Source: Verrucomicrobiia bacterium
Lineage (GTDB): Bacteria > Verrucomicrobiota > Verrucomicrobiia > Limisphaerales > JADLHS01
Length of the DNA stretch: 64,000 bases
Reading direction: 5' to 3'
Assembly (NCBI GenBank): GCA_026125285.1
Contig: JAHCLO010000003.1
Location: 290,661-354,660, forward strand
Shown here: positions 35,258 through 43,256 of the stretch, in pieces
Numbering within the stretch: position 1 is the first letter of the stretch
How the letters are laid out: the number at the start of each line of letters is the position of its first letter
Notes under the pieces: generated by a model
Databases searched by the model: none
What the model was told of the DNA's origin: nothing
The model's input: the letters and a program-made list of their open reading frames with translations, nothing else
Made by a program: the position numbers and the translations under genes

Positions 35258-36343
35258 ATGGATTTGCGTCCGCACATCGAGCGATTCCGCCGCCGCTTTG
35301 CCGAGGTCGAGGCTGCTTTGAGCGATCCGAAGCTCTTCGACAACCCGTCGCGCGCACAGGAACTCGCCCGGGAGTACGCCCGGCTCAAGGAGTTGGTGAC
35401 CACGGGAGAGAGTTATCTGCGCACCCTCGGACAACTGGAGGAAAACCGCGCGTTGCTGCAAGGTGAACCTGCGGACTCCGAGCTGGCGCAAATGGCCAAG
35501 GACGAAATCGCGCGACTGGAAACGGCGGAACGGCGGCTGGGCCAGGCGGTGCAATTCGGTTTGGTGCCGCCGGATCGCAATGATTCGCGCAATACGATCC
35601 TCGAAATCCGCGCCGGCGCCGGCGGCCAGGAATCGGCGCTCTTTGCCGCCGACTTGCAGCGGATGTACACCCGCTACGCCGAAGCGCGCGGCTGGAAAGT
35701 GGAAATCATGGATGCCAGCCCGTCGGACCTCGGCGGTTTCAAGGAAGTGATCTTTCAGATTTCGGGGCAGGACGTTTTCAAGCGGTTGAAATACGAGAGC
35801 GGCGTGCATCGGGTTCAACGCGTACCGGCCACCGAAGCCCAGGGCCGCATCCACACGAGCACTTGTACGGTGGCGGTGCTGCCCGAAGCCGAGGAAGTGG
35901 ACCTCGAAATCAAACCCGAAGAACTCGACATCACCGTCTGCCGCGCGTCCGGGCCGGGCGGACAGGGCGTCAACACCACGGATTCCGCGGTGCAAATCCT
36001 GCACAAGCCAACCGGTTTGATCGTTCGCTGTTCGGACGAACGCTCGCAGTTGAAGAATCGGGCCAAGGCTTTGAAAGTGCTGCGCGCCCGCCTGCTGGAT
36101 GCCCGCGTGGCGGAGGAGAACGCCAAGTATGCCGCGCAACGCAAGGCCCAGGTGGGCACCGGTGAACGCAACGAGCGCATCCGCACCTACAATTTTCCCC
36201 AGAACCGCGTGACGGATCATCGCATTGAACTCACGCTCTACAACCTGCCGGCAGTGATCGAGGGCGACATTGATCCCGTGATTGAACCGCTGATGGCCCA
36301 CGATTTGGAGGAGCGATTGGCGGCGCTTCAGGCGGTACACTGA
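35258..36343 (+). CDS. prfA: Peptide chain release factor 1
   Basis: A 361-residue class I release factor reading UAA/UAG. The stop-codon-recognition PxT motif is in HRVQRVPATEAQGRIHTST (PAT). The peptidyl-hydrolysis GGQ motif is in ASGPGGQGVNTTDSAV. The N-terminal helical domain and the C-terminal NFPQNRVTDHRI segment are also normal. It begins 6 bp after the terminator T-run, and its stop overlaps the start of the LOG-family gene by one base. Confidence 0.97.
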   Translation: MDLRPHIERFRRRFAEVEAALSDPKLFDNPSRAQELAREYARLKELVTTGESYLRTLGQLEENRALLQGEPADSELAQMAKDEIARLETAERRLGQAVQFGLVPPDRNDSRNTILEIRAGAGGQESALFAADLQRMYTRYAEARGWKVEIMDASPSDLGGFKEVIFQISGQDVFKRLKYESGVHRVQRVPATEAQGRIHTSTCTVAVLPEAEEVDLEIKPEELDITVCRASGPGGQGVNTTDSAVQILHKPTGLIVRCSDERSQLKNRAKALKVLRARLLDARVAEENAKYAAQRKAQVGTGERNERIRTYNFPQNRVTDHRIELTLYNLPAVIEGDIDPVIEPLMAHDLEERLAALQAVH

Positions 36344-36924
36344 TGAAACGGGTATGTGTCTTTTGCGGTTCGAGCCGGGGGAATGTCGCCAGTTTCGCGG
36401 TTGCCGCCCAAGCGCTCGGCGAGGCGCTGGCCGCGCGTGATTGTGAACTGGTGTTCGGCGGTTCGCATGTTGGCCTGATGGGCGTGGTGGCGGACGCAGT
36501 GCTCGCCAAGGGCGGAAATGTCACCGGCGTGCTGCCGCGCTTCATGGCGGACAAGGAACTCGCGCATTCCCGGCTCACTCAACTGCATCTCGTGGACACG
36601 ATGCACGAGCGCAAACAACTCATGGCCGAACTGGCGGACGGCTTTATCGCCCTGCCGGGCGGCTTTGGCACGCTGGAAGAAATCTTTGAAGCGATTACCT
36701 GGCAGCAGTTGCACCTGCACGACTGTCCGTGCGGATTGCTGAACGTGGACGGTTATTTCGATGCGTTGCTGGAATTCCTGCGCGGCTCGGTTGCGGGCGG
36801 CTTCGTGCGGCCGGCGCATTTCGACCAATTGATCGTTGCCGCCACGCCCGCGGAATTGCTCGACCGGTTTGCCGTGTACCAGCCGGAGCGCGCGGAGAAA
36901 TGGATTTCGCGCAAACTGATTTGA
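36343..36924 (+). CDS. LOG family (TIGR00730) nucleotide 5'-monophosphate phosphoribohydrolase
   Basis: A 193-residue Rossmann-like protein. Motifs are VCVFCGSSRGN at the start, VFGGSHVGLMGVVADA, and the catalytic PGGFGTLEEIFEAITWQQLHLH (PGGxGTxxE), diagnostic of LOG-type enzymes that cleave the N-glycosidic bond of nucleoside monophosphates. In bacteria these are mainly AMP or pyrimidine nucleosidases; the specificity here is not known. It overlaps prfA by 1 bp and is 8 bp from the HAD gene, so the three probably form one transcript. Confidence 0.93.
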   Translation: MKRVCVFCGSSRGNVASFAVAAQALGEALAARDCELVFGGSHVGLMGVVADAVLAKGGNVTGVLPRFMADKELAHSRLTQLHLVDTMHERKQLMAELADGFIALPGGFGTLEEIFEAITWQQLHLHDCPCGLLNVDGYFDALLEFLRGSVAGGFVRPAHFDQLIVAATPAELLDRFAVYQPERAEKWISRKLI

Positions 36925-36932
36925 ACCCCACG

Positions 36933-37502
36933 ATGAAATCCCAAGGACTGATTTTTGACTGCGATGGGACACTGGCGGACACGATGCCGCTGCACTGGCG
37001 CGCGTGGCAGGTGATTGCCGCGCGGCACCGGTTTCACTTTCCGGAAGACCGCTTTTACTCGCTGGGCGGCGTGCCATCGCGCGACATCCTCCAGATGTTG
37101 AGCCGCGAACAAGGTGTGCCACTGGACCACCTGGCTGTGGCGCACGAGAAAGAGGCCGAGTATCTGCCGCTCGTGGCGCAGGTCGAACCCATCAACGCCG
37201 TGGTGGGTATTGCACGGGAGAACTTCGGCAAAGTCCCCATGGCGGTGGCCACAGGCGGAACGCGCAAGATCATCGAGCAGGTGCTAAACCATTTGGGTAT
37301 CCACCATCTTTTTCAGACCATCGTCACCAGCGAGGACGTGACGCGCCAGAAACCCGCGCCGGACATTTTTCTCGAAGCGGCCCGCCGCATCGGTGTGCCG
37401 CCGCAATTCTGCCGCGCCTACGAGGACACGGACCTGGGAATGCAGGCGATTCGTGCGGCGGGCATGGACGCGGTGGATGTGCGGGAAATGTTGACGGCGT
37501 GA
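36933..37502 (+). CDS. HAD-superfamily phosphatase (beta-phosphoglucomutase-like)
   Basis: A 189-residue HAD hydrolase from ATG 36933. Motif I is FDCDGTLADTM, with both Asp residues present. The cap region is small and helical. Motif II is AVATGGTRKI, and the conserved Lys is in RQKPAPDIFLEAARRIG. Motif IV is YEDTDLGMQAIRAAGM. It resembles the pgmB/YqaB group. The substrate is probably a small sugar phosphate. It is the last gene of the likely prfA-LOG-HAD unit. Confidence 0.93.
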   Translation: MKSQGLIFDCDGTLADTMPLHWRAWQVIAARHRFHFPEDRFYSLGGVPSRDILQMLSREQGVPLDHLAVAHEKEAEYLPLVAQVEPINAVVGIARENFGKVPMAVATGGTRKIIEQVLNHLGIHHLFQTIVTSEDVTRQKPAPDIFLEAARRIGVPPQFCRAYEDTDLGMQAIRAAGMDAVDVREMLTA

Positions 37503-37523
37503 CGCGGGAGACACGCCTCGCCT

Positions 37524-38786
37524 TTACGTCTCGCTCGTTCGCTTCTTCCACACGTAACGGAACATCATCACCCGCAGCGCCGCCGCCAGTGGGATGGCGA
37601 GGATGCCGCCCAGGATGCCGCCCAGCAGCGTGGTGCCGGCCATGATGGCAACGATGATGACCATGGGATGCAAGCCGACACGATCCCCAAGAATCTTGGG
37701 TTGCAGGACATAGCCTTCGATGCCCTGCACCACCGCGAAGACCCCCAGCACGAGCAACGGATGTTGCCAGTCGCCAAACGTCACCAGGGCAATCAACAAC
37801 GCCGCGCCGCACGTCACAATCGCGCCCAGGAACGGAATGATCGTCAATACCATCGCCACGGCGCCGATGAGGAACGCGTAGGGCAGGCCGATGAGGGCAA
37901 AGCCGATCCCGTACAGGATACCGTCGCAAATCGCCACCAACACCTGGCCGCGGAAAAAGGCGATCAGATAATCGTTGATGGAGCGAAGCACGAACACGAG
38001 TTCCTCCTTGAGGCCGGAATCCCGCAGCGGCAGATAAGTGGTCCAGTTGTCCGTAATCGCGCGTTTCTCGAGCAGGAAGTAAAAGAGGTAAATCGGAATG
38101 AGCGCGAGGCCGGCGATGACGCCAAATAAACCGGTCAGACGCGATGCCTGATGCGCCAGCCAGCTACCGATGGCCTTCAGCGCCGTACCTACCCATTCAC
38201 TGGCTTTCTGAATGGTTTGCGGGTCCACTTGATTGAACAAGGAATGGCTGGCGGGCGATGACATTGCCGGCAACGCTGGTTCGTCGGGCAGTGGTTCAAC
38301 GGTCTCTGGCGGAGCGTTCGTGCCGGGCGGCAGAGGATCGGTCTTTTGAGGCCAACTGACGCCGAAACGCTGGAGCAAGCTCTGCAACGGAGCGGGCGGT
38401 TCGTTCATCCACGCCGTCGTGCGCTTCTCCAGTTTGGCGACCAGCACGGGCACGTTCCTCACGAGTTGCTGGGTTTCTACTACGATGCGCGGCACGATGC
38501 TGCTGAACAAACCCAGCACCAAGAACAGCGCGATGAGAAAGACCAGCGCGACGGCCCGCGTGCGCGGCACGCGGCGGCGCTCAAAAAAATCCACCACCGG
38601 ATCGAGCAAGTACGCCAGCACCCCCGCCACCGCCAGCGGCCAGACCACCGGCGCGAGCACGTTCAAGACACGTCCCAATCCCCAGACCAACCCCACAATC
38701 AAGGCCACAATGACGGCGATGGACAGACCCGTCAGTGCGGCCCACAACAAGTGGGCTTGCTTCTCAGTTGGCGGCGGAAAGTTCAT
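37524..38786 (-). CDS. AI-2E/PerM-family transporter
   Basis: About 420 residues from ATG 38786; a TTG at 38822 is the alternative. About eight membrane segments form two groups around a large hydrophilic loop. The conserved C-terminal motif FRGQVLVAICDGILYGIGFALIGLPYAFLIGAVAMVLTIIPFLGA is intact, as is the GFEGYVL-like VVQGIEGYVLQPKILGD. Family members export diverse solutes; only some move AI-2, so autoinducer transport should not be assumed. The loop at about 145-200 is Pro-rich and poorly conserved. Confidence 0.92.
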   Translation of the reverse strand: MNFPPPTEKQAHLLWAALTGLSIAVIVALIVGLVWGLGRVLNVLAPVVWPLAVAGVLAYLLDPVVDFFERRRVPRTRAVALVFLIALFLVLGLFSSIVPRIVVETQQLVRNVPVLVAKLEKRTTAWMNEPPAPLQSLLQRFGVSWPQKTDPLPPGTNAPPETVEPLPDEPALPAMSSPASHSLFNQVDPQTIQKASEWVGTALKAIGSWLAHQASRLTGLFGVIAGLALIPIYLFYFLLEKRAITDNWTTYLPLRDSGLKEELVFVLRSINDYLIAFFRGQVLVAICDGILYGIGFALIGLPYAFLIGAVAMVLTIIPFLGAIVTCGAALLIALVTFGDWQHPLLVLGVFAVVQGIEGYVLQPKILGDRVGLHPMVIIVAIMAGTTLLGGILGGILAIPLAAALRVMMFRYVWKKRTSET

Positions 38787-38876
38787 CGGAGCTTGCGAGG
38801 AAGTGTTCCGGCTATAACTCAAACAGACAATGGGAATTTCCGCGGCACTTTGTAATCATTGACCGCTTCACCGGCT

Positions 38877-39692
38877 TCAGTGCTGCCCCAGTTTCCTGGA
38901 TTTTTCAGTGGCCGCCCGCACGGCACTCATCACGGCGCCGCGCAACTGCCCTTTCTCCAGTTCATGCAGGCCCTCGATGGTCGTGCCGCCGGGGCTGGTG
39001 ACCATGTCCTTGAGCGCGCCCGGATGCTGGCCGGTTTCCAGCACCATCTGCGCCGCGCCCAGCACGGTTTGCGCCGCGAGTCTCGTGGCCACTTCGCGCG
39101 GCAAACCCGCCGCCACCCCGCCGTCACTTAACGCTTCGATGAATTGATACACGTAGGCCGGCCCGCTGCCGCTCAAGCCGGTGACGGCGTCAAGCAACGC
39201 TTCTTTGAGTTGATAGGCCACGCCCACGGCGGAAAACAGCCGGTGCGTCAAATCACCGTCCGCGCGGGTGGCGGACTTGCCCAGCGCAAACCCGGTAGCG
39301 GAAGCGCCAACCAGCGCCGGCGTGTTGGGCATGACACGGACAATGCGCGCCCGCGCGGGCAGGGCGGCTTCCAGTTTCGCTGTGGGCACGCCGGCGGCGA
39401 TGGACATCAGCAGGTGTCGCGGGGTGAATTGTTCGCGAATTTCCTCCAGCACGACCGCAGCCTGATCCGGTTTCACCGCGAGGATCAACACACTGGCAAG
39501 TTCCGCCACCTTCGCATTGCCGGCCACGATCCGGGCCCCCGTCACTTTGCCAAAGGCCTTGCTCGCCCCCGTGGACAGATCGCTCGCGAAAACCTGACGC
39601 GGTGTCACCCGTCCCGCGCCAATGAATCCTTTCGCCAGCGCGGTAGCCATCTTGCCGGCGCCTAGAAAACCGAGGGTGAGTCTTGCTGCCAT
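38877..39692 (-). CDS. proC: Pyrroline-5-carboxylate reductase
   Basis: A 271-residue enzyme (NADPH-dependent reduction of P5C to proline) from ATG 39692. It has the Rossmann start TLGFLGAGKMATALAKGFIG, the LILAVKPDQAA segment, VRVMPNTPALVG and the dimer/active-site block DAVTGLSGSGPAYVYQFIEALSDGGVAAGLPREVA. The C-terminal VTSPGGTTIEGLHELEKGQ is also present. The frame starting at 39716 adds eight residues before the conserved start and is less likely. Confidence 0.96.
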   Translation of the reverse strand: MAARLTLGFLGAGKMATALAKGFIGAGRVTPRQVFASDLSTGASKAFGKVTGARIVAGNAKVAELASVLILAVKPDQAAVVLEEIREQFTPRHLLMSIAAGVPTAKLEAALPARARIVRVMPNTPALVGASATGFALGKSATRADGDLTHRLFSAVGVAYQLKEALLDAVTGLSGSGPAYVYQFIEALSDGGVAAGLPREVATRLAAQTVLGAAQMVLETGQHPGALKDMVTSPGGTTIEGLHELEKGQLRGAVMSAVRAATEKSRKLGQH

Positions 39693-39716
39693 GGCGGGGT
39701 TGTAACAGGTCGCCAA

Positions 39717-40083
39717 AAGTGAGGCCAGCGAAAAGCCTTCTGCCGCCGCCAGAGCGGTTGATCGCGTGCCACCAGCTGCGTCAGGCGGTAGGACACCGGC
39801 CCACGTACCTGCTCGCCGCAGACGTGAGTCCGCTCCATCTGTACCCGGGAAGAAATGGTTGGACGCCCGCCCTCATCCCGGCCCTCTCCCCCAGAAGAAG
39901 GAGAATCATTCGCCGTGTCGTGGTGATGCGGATGCGCTGGGTGGTCGTGTGGTTTATTCCGCAAAAGACCAAGCGGCGGAGACCGCACGAGCGACCTCCG
40001 ACCTCGCGAGACGAGCGAAAGTTGTTCCCTCTCCCCGGGGGAGAGGGTCAGGGTGAGGGCGAGCGACGAACCATTCATTCAGA
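39717..40083. other. Repeat-bearing intergenic region
   Basis: 367 bases with no supportable gene. Contents are a half-copy of a GACGTGAGTC-type sequence (about 39808-39840) and the first copy of the 200-bp inverted-repeat element (39864-40065). Confidence 0.6.
39864..40065 (+). repeat. Inverted-repeat-bounded element, copy 1 (about 202 bp)
   Basis: Its ends cgcccgccctcatcccggcc and the reverse complement of gggagagggtcagggtgagg are near-matching inverted repeats of about 29 bases. The interior contains attcgccgtgtcgtggtgat and ttgttccctctcccc, which recur in all copies. No ORF specific to the element is convincing, so it is a MITE-like, non-autonomous repeat. Confidence 0.85.
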
Positions 40084-40211
40084 ATGTCGGCAAATATAGG
40101 CACCTCCACGAAATCAAAAATGGCGCTGACCCTGGCTGCGGTTTTGGCGGGCACCGGCGCAAGGGCGCAACTCAACAGCGGCAGCAATGGCAGCGATGAT
40201 TGTTTTGATGC
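40084..40211 (+). pseudogene. Truncated 5' duplicate of the downstream secreted-protein gene
   Basis: ATG 40084 opens a signal peptide (MALTLAAVLAGTGARA region) and the mature start QLNSGSNGSDD, then runs straight into repeat copy 2. The intact gene at 40491 has the same start (AQVNSGSNGSDG) and then continues. Only about 40 codons survive. Either an element insertion plus deletion or a partial duplication produced it. Confidence 0.8.
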
Positions 40212-40463
40212 ACGTCCGCCCTCACCCCGGCCGAACTCAGACCCTCACCCGGCCTGCGGCTACCCTCTCCCGTCCGACGGGCGAGGGAAAGGAGAAGGAG
40301 AATCATTCGCCGCGTCGTGGTGATGCGGATGCGCTGGGTGGTCGTGTGATTTGTTCCGCAAAAGACCAGGCGGCGAGGATGGCACGCGCGACTTGCGAAC
40401 CTCCCGAGACACGCGAAAGTTGTTCCCTCTCCCGGGGGAGAGGGGTAGGGTGAGGGCGAGCGA
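40212..40463 (+). repeat. Inverted-repeat-bounded element, copy 2 (about 252 bp, long form)
   Basis: It has the same ends as copy 1 but carries an extra left segment (gaactcagaccctcacccgg through ccgtccgacgggcgaggg). The same extra segment is present in copy 4. It truncates the signal-peptide gene at 40084. Confidence 0.85.
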
Positions 40464-40490
40464 CGACTGACTTCACAACCCAGGACCACC

Positions 40491-41696
40491 ATGAATGGAA
40501 GAATGATTCTCACCCTGGCCGGGCTGCTGGCGTGCTGGGGCGCGCACGCGCAGGTGAACAGCGGCAGCAATGGCAGCGATGGCGCGTTCCATCCCACCGA
40601 GCACACCGTCATTGACATGGCCGACCACCCGGATGGCATTTACCACTACACCTCCGTCAACATACCCAGCGACGTGACGGTGACGTTCATTCCGAACGCG
40701 AACAACACGCCGGTGGTGTGGTTGGTGCAAAACAGTGTTGTTATCAATGGGACGGTGGACCTGTCAGGGGGCGCTTCAAGTGGAATTGTGCCGGGCCAAG
40801 GTGGCCCGGGCGGAGGTGCAGGAGGATACGGCGGGCAGGGTGAATCGTGGTTAGCTCGACGTGGAGATGGACTCGGCGGTGGCGATGCGGCCCAACAAGA
40901 CCTATCAAGCTGCGGCGGTGGTGGTTCGTACGCAACAGTCGGTGGGTCAATAGACGATTTCACTGCACCCGGACAATTGTACGGTAATAAATTCTTACTT
41001 CCGCTCCTTGGTGGCTCAGGGGGTGGAGGTGGCCATTCTTATGGCGGTGGAGGCGGTGGAGGCGCGTTGTTGATAGTTTCCGACACTTCCATCGTCATTG
41101 ATGGAGATGTGGTAGCGAATGGTGGGTCTGCACGTATTTATCATTTAGGAGGTACGAGTGGCAGCGGAGGTGGCAGCGGCGGAGGTATAAGATTGGTTGC
41201 ACCCGTCATTGCCGGAAATGGGAGCATTAAAGCCAGCGGCGGTCCGGGGCGTGTGATTACTCCGCCTATCCGGTTAGCCGATGGAGGCTCTGGTTTCGTG
41301 CGGCTTGATGCTCTTGACGATCGTTTCGTCGGAACTCTTTACGACTCCGCCTCACGCGGATTCAATCCGATTGTTGTACAGCCAACCACCAGTATCAGCC
41401 TCAGAGTGCAGAGCATTGGCGGCGTTCCCGTTTCCGCCTCGCCCAGCGGCCAATTATCCACACCCGACGCGTTGCTTTCCGCGCAGCAGAACAATCCGAT
41501 TCCCGTCGTGGTGCAGTGCGCGAATCTGCCGTTGCACACGACCATCACCGTGACCGTGAAGCCCGCGAACGGCGCGGCGGTGAGCGCCACGGGGTTGAAC
41601 AACGTGGGCACGCCGGCATCCAGCACGGCCACGGTGTTGCTAAACATGCCGCGCGGCGGCGGCCTCATTTACGCCACCGCCGCCACGGGAAACTAA
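40491..41696 (+). CDS. Secreted glycine-rich protein of unknown function
   Basis: A 401-residue exported protein. A Sec signal (MNGRMILTLAGLLACWGAHA) precedes QVNSGSNGSDGAFHPTEHTV. The segment NIPSDVTVTFIPNANNTPVVWLVQNSVVINGTVDLSGG, together with several Gly-rich turns (GGGGHSYGGGGGGGALL), is typical of right-handed beta-helix or pectin-lyase-like surface proteins in PVC bacteria. No catalytic motif is visible. It is flanked by inverted-repeat elements on both sides and has a truncated duplicate of its 5' end upstream. Confidence 0.82.
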   Translation: MNGRMILTLAGLLACWGAHAQVNSGSNGSDGAFHPTEHTVIDMADHPDGIYHYTSVNIPSDVTVTFIPNANNTPVVWLVQNSVVINGTVDLSGGASSGIVPGQGGPGGGAGGYGGQGESWLARRGDGLGGGDAAQQDLSSCGGGGSYATVGGSIDDFTAPGQLYGNKFLLPLLGGSGGGGGHSYGGGGGGGALLIVSDTSIVIDGDVVANGGSARIYHLGGTSGSGGGSGGGIRLVAPVIAGNGSIKASGGPGRVITPPIRLADGGSGFVRLDALDDRFVGTLYDSASRGFNPIVVQPTTSISLRVQSIGGVPVSASPSGQLSTPDALLSAQQNNPIPVVVQCANLPLHTTITVTVKPANGAAVSATGLNNVGTPASSTATVLLNMPRGGGLIYATAATGN

Positions 41697-42008
41697 AACC
41701 CTCACCCTTGATCCCTCTCCCATCCGATGGGCGAGGGGAATGAATGTTTGATGGACGCCCGCCCTCACCCCGGCCCTCTCCCCCAGGAGAGGGAGAACCA
41801 TTCGCCGCCTCTTGGCGAGACGGACGCGCCGGGTGGTCGTGCGGCCTCTTCCGCAGATGACCACGAGGCGGAGACAGCACGAGGGACATGCGAATTTCAC
41901 GAGATGCCCAACGGCTGTTCCCTCTCCTCGGGGGAGAGGGCTAGGGTGAGGGCGAACCAGAACACAAACTTCCCCACCACCCTTGGTCCCGTGAGGGCGA
42001 GCGTTCCA
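41697..42008. other. Repeat-bearing intergenic region
   Basis: 312 bases without a gene. It holds a left-end fragment (about 41697-41742), element copy 3 (41755-41957) and a trailing copy of the cagaacacaaact sequence. Confidence 0.6.
41755..41957 (+). repeat. Inverted-repeat-bounded element, copy 3 (about 203 bp)
   Basis: Ends cgcccgccctcaccccggcc and the reverse complement of gggagagggctagggtgagg, with the same interior as copy 1. It is followed by ccagaacacaaact, as are copies 4 and 5, showing that the repeated unit reaches beyond the inverted repeats. Confidence 0.85.
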
Positions 42009-42419
42009 CTAACTCCTCTTTTGATCTCCCGCTCCCGGCGGCGGCATCGGCCTCGTGTAATCCGGCAAGGGATGCGGCGCACGCGCCTGCAACTCGCGGA
42101 AAATCGTGTCGCGGATGGCCTGCTTTTCGCGCCGCAAGCGCGAGTTCCAAAACCGAAGTTCCTTGATGCCCTGCGACGCAAGGAATTTGGTCCGCTCGGC
42201 GTCATGCGCCTGTTGTTCGGGAAAGCCGTGTTGCCCGCCGTCCAACTCGATGGAGAGGCTGGCTTCGCGGCAATAGAAGTCGAGGAAGTATTCGCCGACG
42301 GGATGGTTGCGCCGGAATTTGTAGGCGCTGAACCGGCGGTCGCGCAGCCAGCTCCACATCAGCTTTTCGGCCCAGGTTTGTTTCTGGCGCAAGGCGCGGG
42401 CGCGTTCGATGTCGGGCAT
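42009..42419 (-). CDS. DUF559 endonuclease-like protein
   Basis: A 136-residue protein from ATG 42419. The core TWAEKLMWSWLRDRRFSAYKFRRNHPVGEYFLDFYCREASLSIELDGGQH with RTKFLASQGIKELRFWN is the DUF559 fold, a very-short-patch-repair-like (PD-(D/E)XK) domain; the Asp and Glu residues fit the catalytic set. These genes are common as single accessory genes. It is bracketed by element copies 3 and 4 and is antisense to its neighbours, so it may have travelled with the repeats. The function is not established. Confidence 0.9.
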   Translation of the reverse strand: MPDIERARALRQKQTWAEKLMWSWLRDRRFSAYKFRRNHPVGEYFLDFYCREASLSIELDGGQHGFPEQQAHDAERTKFLASQGIKELRFWNSRLRREKQAIRDTIFRELQARAPHPLPDYTRPMPPPGAGDQKRS

Positions 42420-42466
42420 GGCGGGAAGGTAGCGTGGGGTGGGTTTGGAGGGAAGAGTGTGTTGAA

Positions 42467-42715
42467 CGCTCGCCCTCACCCCGGCCAAGCTCAGACCCTC
42501 ACCCGGCCTGCGGCCACCCTCTCCCGTCCGACGGGCGAGGGAAAGGAGAAGGAGAACCATTCGCCGCGTACTTGTAATGCGAACGCGCTGGGTTGTTGGG
42601 CAGCTTTGCCTGCGAATCACCAGAAGGCGGAGACAACACCAGCGGGATCCGAATCTCACGAGACGCACGATAGCTGTCCCCTCTCCTCGGGGGAGAGGGT
42701 TAGGGTGAGGGCGAG
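42467..42715 (+). repeat. Inverted-repeat-bounded element, copy 4 (about 249 bp, long form)
   Basis: Ends cgctcgccctcaccccggcc and the reverse complement of gggagagggttagggtgagg. It shares the extra left segment with copy 2. Confidence 0.85.
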
Positions 42716-42793
42716 CCAGAACACAAACTGGAACATGAGTGGAAGACGTTTGATGGACGCCCACCTTCATCCTTTGAGAACAAGTCAGATGGA

Positions 42794-42995
42794 CGTCCGC
42801 CCTCACCCCGACCCTCTCCCCCAGGAGAGGGAGGACCATTCGCCGCGCCTTGGGAATACGGACGCGCCGGGTTGTCGTGCGGCCGCTTCCGCAAATGACG
42901 AGAAGGCGGCGACTGCAACAGTGGCAGTCGAACTTCCCGCGACGCCCGAAAGCTGTTCCCTCTCCCCGGGGGAGAGGGTCAGGGTGAGGGCGAGC
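42794..42995 (+). repeat. Inverted-repeat-bounded element, copy 5 (about 202 bp)
   Basis: Ends cgtccgccctcaccccgacc and the reverse complement of gggagagggtcagggtgagg. Short form, same orientation as the others. Confidence 0.85.
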
Positions 42996-43053
42996 CAGAA
43001 CACAAACTCGCTCAAACAGGGAATTGAGAACGCAAGGAGGGAAACTTGAACAA

Positions 43054-43256
43054 CGCCCGCCCTCATCCCGGCCTTCTCCCCCAGGAGAAGGAGAACCATT
43101 TGCCGCGTTCTGATAATGAGGATGCGCTGGGTGGTCGTGCGTCTTTTACCGCGAACGGCAAGATGGCGGAGATAGCACGAGCGACACGCGAACTTCACGA
43201 GGTGCCCGATTGCTGTTCCCTCTCCCCGGGGGAGAGGGTCAGGGTGAGGGCGAGCG
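43054..43256 (+). repeat. Inverted-repeat-bounded element, copy 6 (about 203 bp)
   Basis: Ends cgcccgccctcatcccggcc and the reverse complement of gggagagggtcagggtgagg. Its right end contains the GTG that appears to start the following gene. Confidence 0.85.

Larger units (their letters stand above)
42420..43243. other. Repeat array upstream of the alpha/beta hydrolase
   Basis: 824 bases that hold element copies 4, 5 and 6 in the same orientation with short spacers. Open frames here are read through the repeats and are not supportable as genes. Confidence 0.7.

Noticed and set aside
41727..43049. A long plus-strand open frame of about 440 codons
   Set aside because: It runs through element copies 3, 4 and 5 and antisense to the DUF559 gene. 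Its translation repeats the element and has no motif or credible start.
39864..43256. CRISPR-like interpretation of the repeated units
   Set aside because: Units are about 200-250 bp with inverted ends and unequal spacers. There are no short direct repeats and no cas genes.
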